This document shows, piece after piece, positions 61,807 through 64,000 of a DNA stretch of 64,000 bases. Position numbers and translations under genes: made by a program. Position 1 is the stretch's first letter. Each line of letters starts with the position of its first letter. The stretch is from Acetobacteraceae bacterium (GTDB lineage Bacteria; Pseudomonadota; Alphaproteobacteria; Acetobacterales; Acetobacteraceae): positions 42,894 through 106,893 of the forward strand of contig JASHOA010000022.1 of assembly GCA_030041375.1 (NCBI GenBank), in the 5' to 3' direction. The notes under the pieces were generated by a model that saw only the letters and a program-made list of their open reading frames with translations, searched no databases and was not told the DNA's origin.

Positions 61807-63252
61807 ATGATCGATTTCGATCTCGTGGTACGCGGGGGTACCATCGTCACCGGCATCGACACGATGCGTGCCGATCTCGGCATTCGTGGAGGCCGCATCG
61901 CCGCCATCGCGGAGAAGATCGAGGGCAGAGTGACGCTGGATGCCGATGGCTTACTGGTGCTGCCCGGGGGTGTCGATTCGCATTGCCATATCGAACAGTT
62001 GCGGGCCGGCGGCGGGTCTGACGAGGAAACATGGGAGAGCGGCAGCCGCTCCTGCTTCGCAGGCGGCACCACCTCCGTGATCACGTTCTCGACCCAGTTC
62101 AAGGGCGGCGGGATCCTGGAACCGCTCGCCGAGTATCGCAAGCGCGCTGGCCGGGCGATGGTGGATTACAGCTTCCACCAGATCATCACCGACCCCACAG
62201 ACGACGTCGTATGGAAGGAAATCCCGGAAGTCGTCAGTGAAGGCATTCGCAGCCTCAAGGTATTCCTCACCTACGACGCCATGCATCTGGACGACAGGCA
62301 ATACCTGCGTGTGCTGGCCGCTGCCCGGCGCAACGGTGCCTTTGTCACCGTGCATTGTGAAAACTACGAGGCCATTCGCTGGCGGACAGAGGCGTTGCTC
62401 GCCGACGGGAAGACCGCGCCGAAATACCATAGCTGGTCGCGTCCGCGCATGATCGAGCGGGAGGCGACGCAGCGCGCGATTGCGCTCGCCGAACTGGTGG
62501 ACCAGCCGATCCAGGTGTTCCATGTTTCATGTGCCGAGGTGGCGGAGGAGATTGCGCGGGCACAGGCGAGAGGACTGAAGGTCTGGGGCGAGACCTGCCC
62601 GCAGTATCTGGCGCTCACCGCGGTCGACATGGACCGGCCTGGCTTCGAGGGAGCCAAGTTCATGTGCAGCCCGGCGCCGCGTGACGCGGCGGACCATGCC
62701 GGGGTGTGGGACATGGTGCGCCGTGGCGTGCTCGATGTGGTCAGTTCCGACCATTCCGGCTTCTGCTACGAAGGGACGCGCGGCAAGCGCGTGAACGGGG
62801 CGGATGCGAGTTTTCGCGATATTCCGAATGGCATTCCCGGCCTCGCAACGCGGCTGCCGATCCTGTTCAGCGAGGGGGTCGCCGCGGGCCGAATCGATAT
62901 CAACCAGTTCGTGCGCCTGATTGCCACAACGCCGGCCAAACTCTTCGGTCTCTATCCGCAGAAGGGCAGCATCGCGGTCGGCGCGGATGCCGACCTCGTG
63001 CTGTGGGACGCGACCAGGCAGGTGACGCTCAGCAATGGGCTGTTGCAGCAGGCGATCGATTACACGCCCTACGAGGGCATGCGGGTGACGGGCTGGCCGG
63101 TTGCGACGCTGCGCCGCGGCGAAGTGGTGATGCGCGACGGGCGGGTGCAGGCCGAGCCGGGCAGCGGGCGCTTCCTGCCGCGCGGCCCCTACGAGGCCGC
63201 GAAGCCGCGCTGCGTGCTGCCCGACGGGTTCGACGCCAGCCGTTTCGCCTGA
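61807..63252 (+). CDS. Dihydropyrimidinase-type amidohydrolase
   Basis: 481 residues of the metal-dependent cyclic amidohydrolase family. Metal site His-x-His in GGVDSHCHIEQLRAGGG, bridging Lys in RSLKVFLTYDAMHLDD, further His in VTVHCENYEAI and VFHVSCAEVAEE, Asp in VVSSDHSGFCYEGTRGKRVN. These match dihydropyrimidinase/hydantoinase rather than allantoinase, with some deviation in the first motif. It opens cyclic ureides or dihydropyrimidines. The gene is followed by an N-carbamoyl-hydrolase gene, the next enzyme of such a pathway. Confidence 0.85.
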   Translation: MIDFDLVVRGGTIVTGIDTMRADLGIRGGRIAAIAEKIEGRVTLDADGLLVLPGGVDSHCHIEQLRAGGGSDEETWESGSRSCFAGGTTSVITFSTQFKGGGILEPLAEYRKRAGRAMVDYSFHQIITDPTDDVVWKEIPEVVSEGIRSLKVFLTYDAMHLDDRQYLRVLAAARRNGAFVTVHCENYEAIRWRTEALLADGKTAPKYHSWSRPRMIEREATQRAIALAELVDQPIQVFHVSCAEVAEEIARAQARGLKVWGETCPQYLALTAVDMDRPGFEGAKFMCSPAPRDAADHAGVWDMVRRGVLDVVSSDHSGFCYEGTRGKRVNGADASFRDIPNGIPGLATRLPILFSEGVAAGRIDINQFVRLIATTPAKLFGLYPQKGSIAVGADADLVLWDATRQVTLSNGLLQQAIDYTPYEGMRVTGWPVATLRRGEVVMRDGRVQAEPGSGRFLPRGPYEAAKPRCVLPDGFDASRFA

Positions 63253-63279
63253 GTTTGGCCCCTGGCGCGGAGAACAGCG

Positions 63280-64000
63280 GTGATCGCCCCGAATGACGCG
63301 ACCCACGGTTCGGGACGAACTGCGGGGCAGGTGGTGATGGCGCGGCTGGATGAGCTGGCGCGCTTTTCGGCCGAACCTGGTGTTTTGACCCGCCTTTACC
63401 TCTCCACCGAACACAAGACGGCCGCCCTCAGAGTGCAGGCGTGGATGCAGGAGGCCGGCATGGATGCTGAGATCGATGCGGCCGGCAACGTCGTTGGCCG
63501 TTACGAGGGCCAGAGACCGGGCCTTCCGGCCATGCTCCTCGGCTCGCACATCGATACCGTGCGCAACGCCGGCAAGTACGACGGCTGCTTCGGCGTCGTC
63601 GCCGCGATCGAGGCGGTGGCGCATCTCAGGCAAGCGCGCGAGCGCCTGCCCTTTGCGATTGAAGTCATTGCGTTCGGTGAGGAGGAGGGGGCCCGGTTTC
63701 CGGTGGCGCTGACCACTTCGCGCGCCGTTGCCGGAACGCTCGACGCTGCGGCGCTGGATGCGTTGGACACCGATGGGGTCAGCATCCGCGAAGCGTTGCA
63801 GCAGTTCGGCTGCAATCCGTCCGGGATGGCGAGCGTGGCGCGCCGGCGATCGGATGTGCTGGCCTATGTCGAATTGCACATCGAGCAGGGCCCCGTACTC
63901 GAGGCCGAGGACCTGCCGGTCGGCGTCGTGACCGCGATCGCGGCGGCGGCGCGGTTTATGGGCGAGGTCACCGGCATAGCCGGCCACGCGGGAACCGTTC
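63280..64000 (+). CDS. M20-family N-carbamoyl-amino acid/allantoate amidohydrolase, N-terminal part
   Basis: The gene runs past the right edge; 240 codons are seen, starting at GTG 63280. Zinc-site and family motifs: LLGSHIDTVRNAGKYDGCFG, IEVIAFGEEEGARFPVAL, YVELHIEQGPVLEAEDLPVG. This pattern is shared by allantoate amidohydrolases, hydantoin-carbamoylases and beta-ureidopropionases (PydC). Next to a dihydropyrimidinase-type gene, beta-ureidopropionase or N-carbamoyl amino acid hydrolase is most likely. The C-terminal half is not in view. Confidence 0.85.
   Translation, partial: MIAPNDATHGSGRTAGQVVMARLDELARFSAEPGVLTRLYLSTEHKTAALRVQAWMQEAGMDAEIDAAGNVVGRYEGQRPGLPAMLLGSHIDTVRNAGKYDGCFGVVAAIEAVAHLRQARERLPFAIEVIAFGEEEGARFPVALTTSRAVAGTLDAAALDALDTDGVSIREALQQFGCNPSGMASVARRRSDVLAYVELHIEQGPVLEAEDLPVGVVTAIAAAARFMGEVTGIAGHAGTV

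Overview
The window reads as one continuous piece of a GC-rich (about two thirds G+C by eye) alphaproteobacterial chromosome. Support: a C4-pathway 5-aminolevulinate synthase, a trpGDC-moaC-moeA-lexA block of the kind seen in Rhodospirillales, an alphaproteobacterial-looking LexA, and very dense gene packing with many ATGA/GTGA stop-start overlaps. A member of Rhodospirillales, perhaps Acetobacteraceae, is my best guess, but this is inference. I saw no rRNA, tRNA, CRISPR array, insertion sequence or phage gene.

Layout. 1-3.2 kb (minus): an IclR regulator, sulfoacetaldehyde acetyltransferase (Xsc) and the start of an acylating aldehyde dehydrogenase, a C2-sulfonate degradation module. 3.4-10.4 kb (plus): two paralogous molybdenum hydroxylase large subunits with no iron-sulfur or FAD partner in view, then an exported PQQ dehydrogenase and a small cytochrome c. 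10.5-14.5 kb: an aldo/keto reductase and the phage-shock (psp) locus, with pspF divergent from pspABC-yccF and a perfect-consensus sigma-54 promoter between them. 15.1-18.7 kb: a DUF1800 / DUF1501 / sulfite-oxidase-fold operon. 18.7-20.8 kb: a small secreted protein and a fosmidomycin-resistance-type MFS exporter.

20.9-44.5 kb: a housekeeping string ppiD-trpE ... trpG-trpD-trpC-moaC-moeA-lexA, split by about 15 kb of accessory DNA between trpE and trpG. The insert carries a GT87-type membrane protein, a beta-lactamase-fold hydrolase, a TPR glycosyltransferase-like protein, a potassium channel, decayed remnants of an amidase and an msrA gene, an XRE-cupin/cupin pair divergent from a GMC oxidoreductase, a complete polyamine-type ABC transporter, an orphan protein of unlike composition and a GNAT acetyltransferase.

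44.5-55.8 kb: an NP-rich lipoprotein, metY, a DUF1223 protein, a nucleoside phosphorylase-like protein, then a tightly coupled run DoxX - TIGR04282-type transferase - membrane glycosyltransferase - radical SAM/SPASM - GT2 glycosyltransferase - ALA synthase, ending against a convergent CLC chloride channel gene. 55.9-64 kb: a GntR/FCD regulator, a complete Liv-type ABC transporter, a dihydropyrimidinase-type hydrolase and the start of an M20 N-carbamoyl-amino-acid/allantoate amidohydrolase, together a probable uptake and breakdown locus for a pyrimidine or ureide compound. A palindromic intergenic repeat lies between the two Liv ATPase genes.

The least explained parts are the radical SAM-glycosyltransferase operon, the orphan paired molybdenum hydroxylases next to the quinoprotein, the DUF1800/DUF1501/molybdoenzyme operon and the orphan protein at 38.3 kb.
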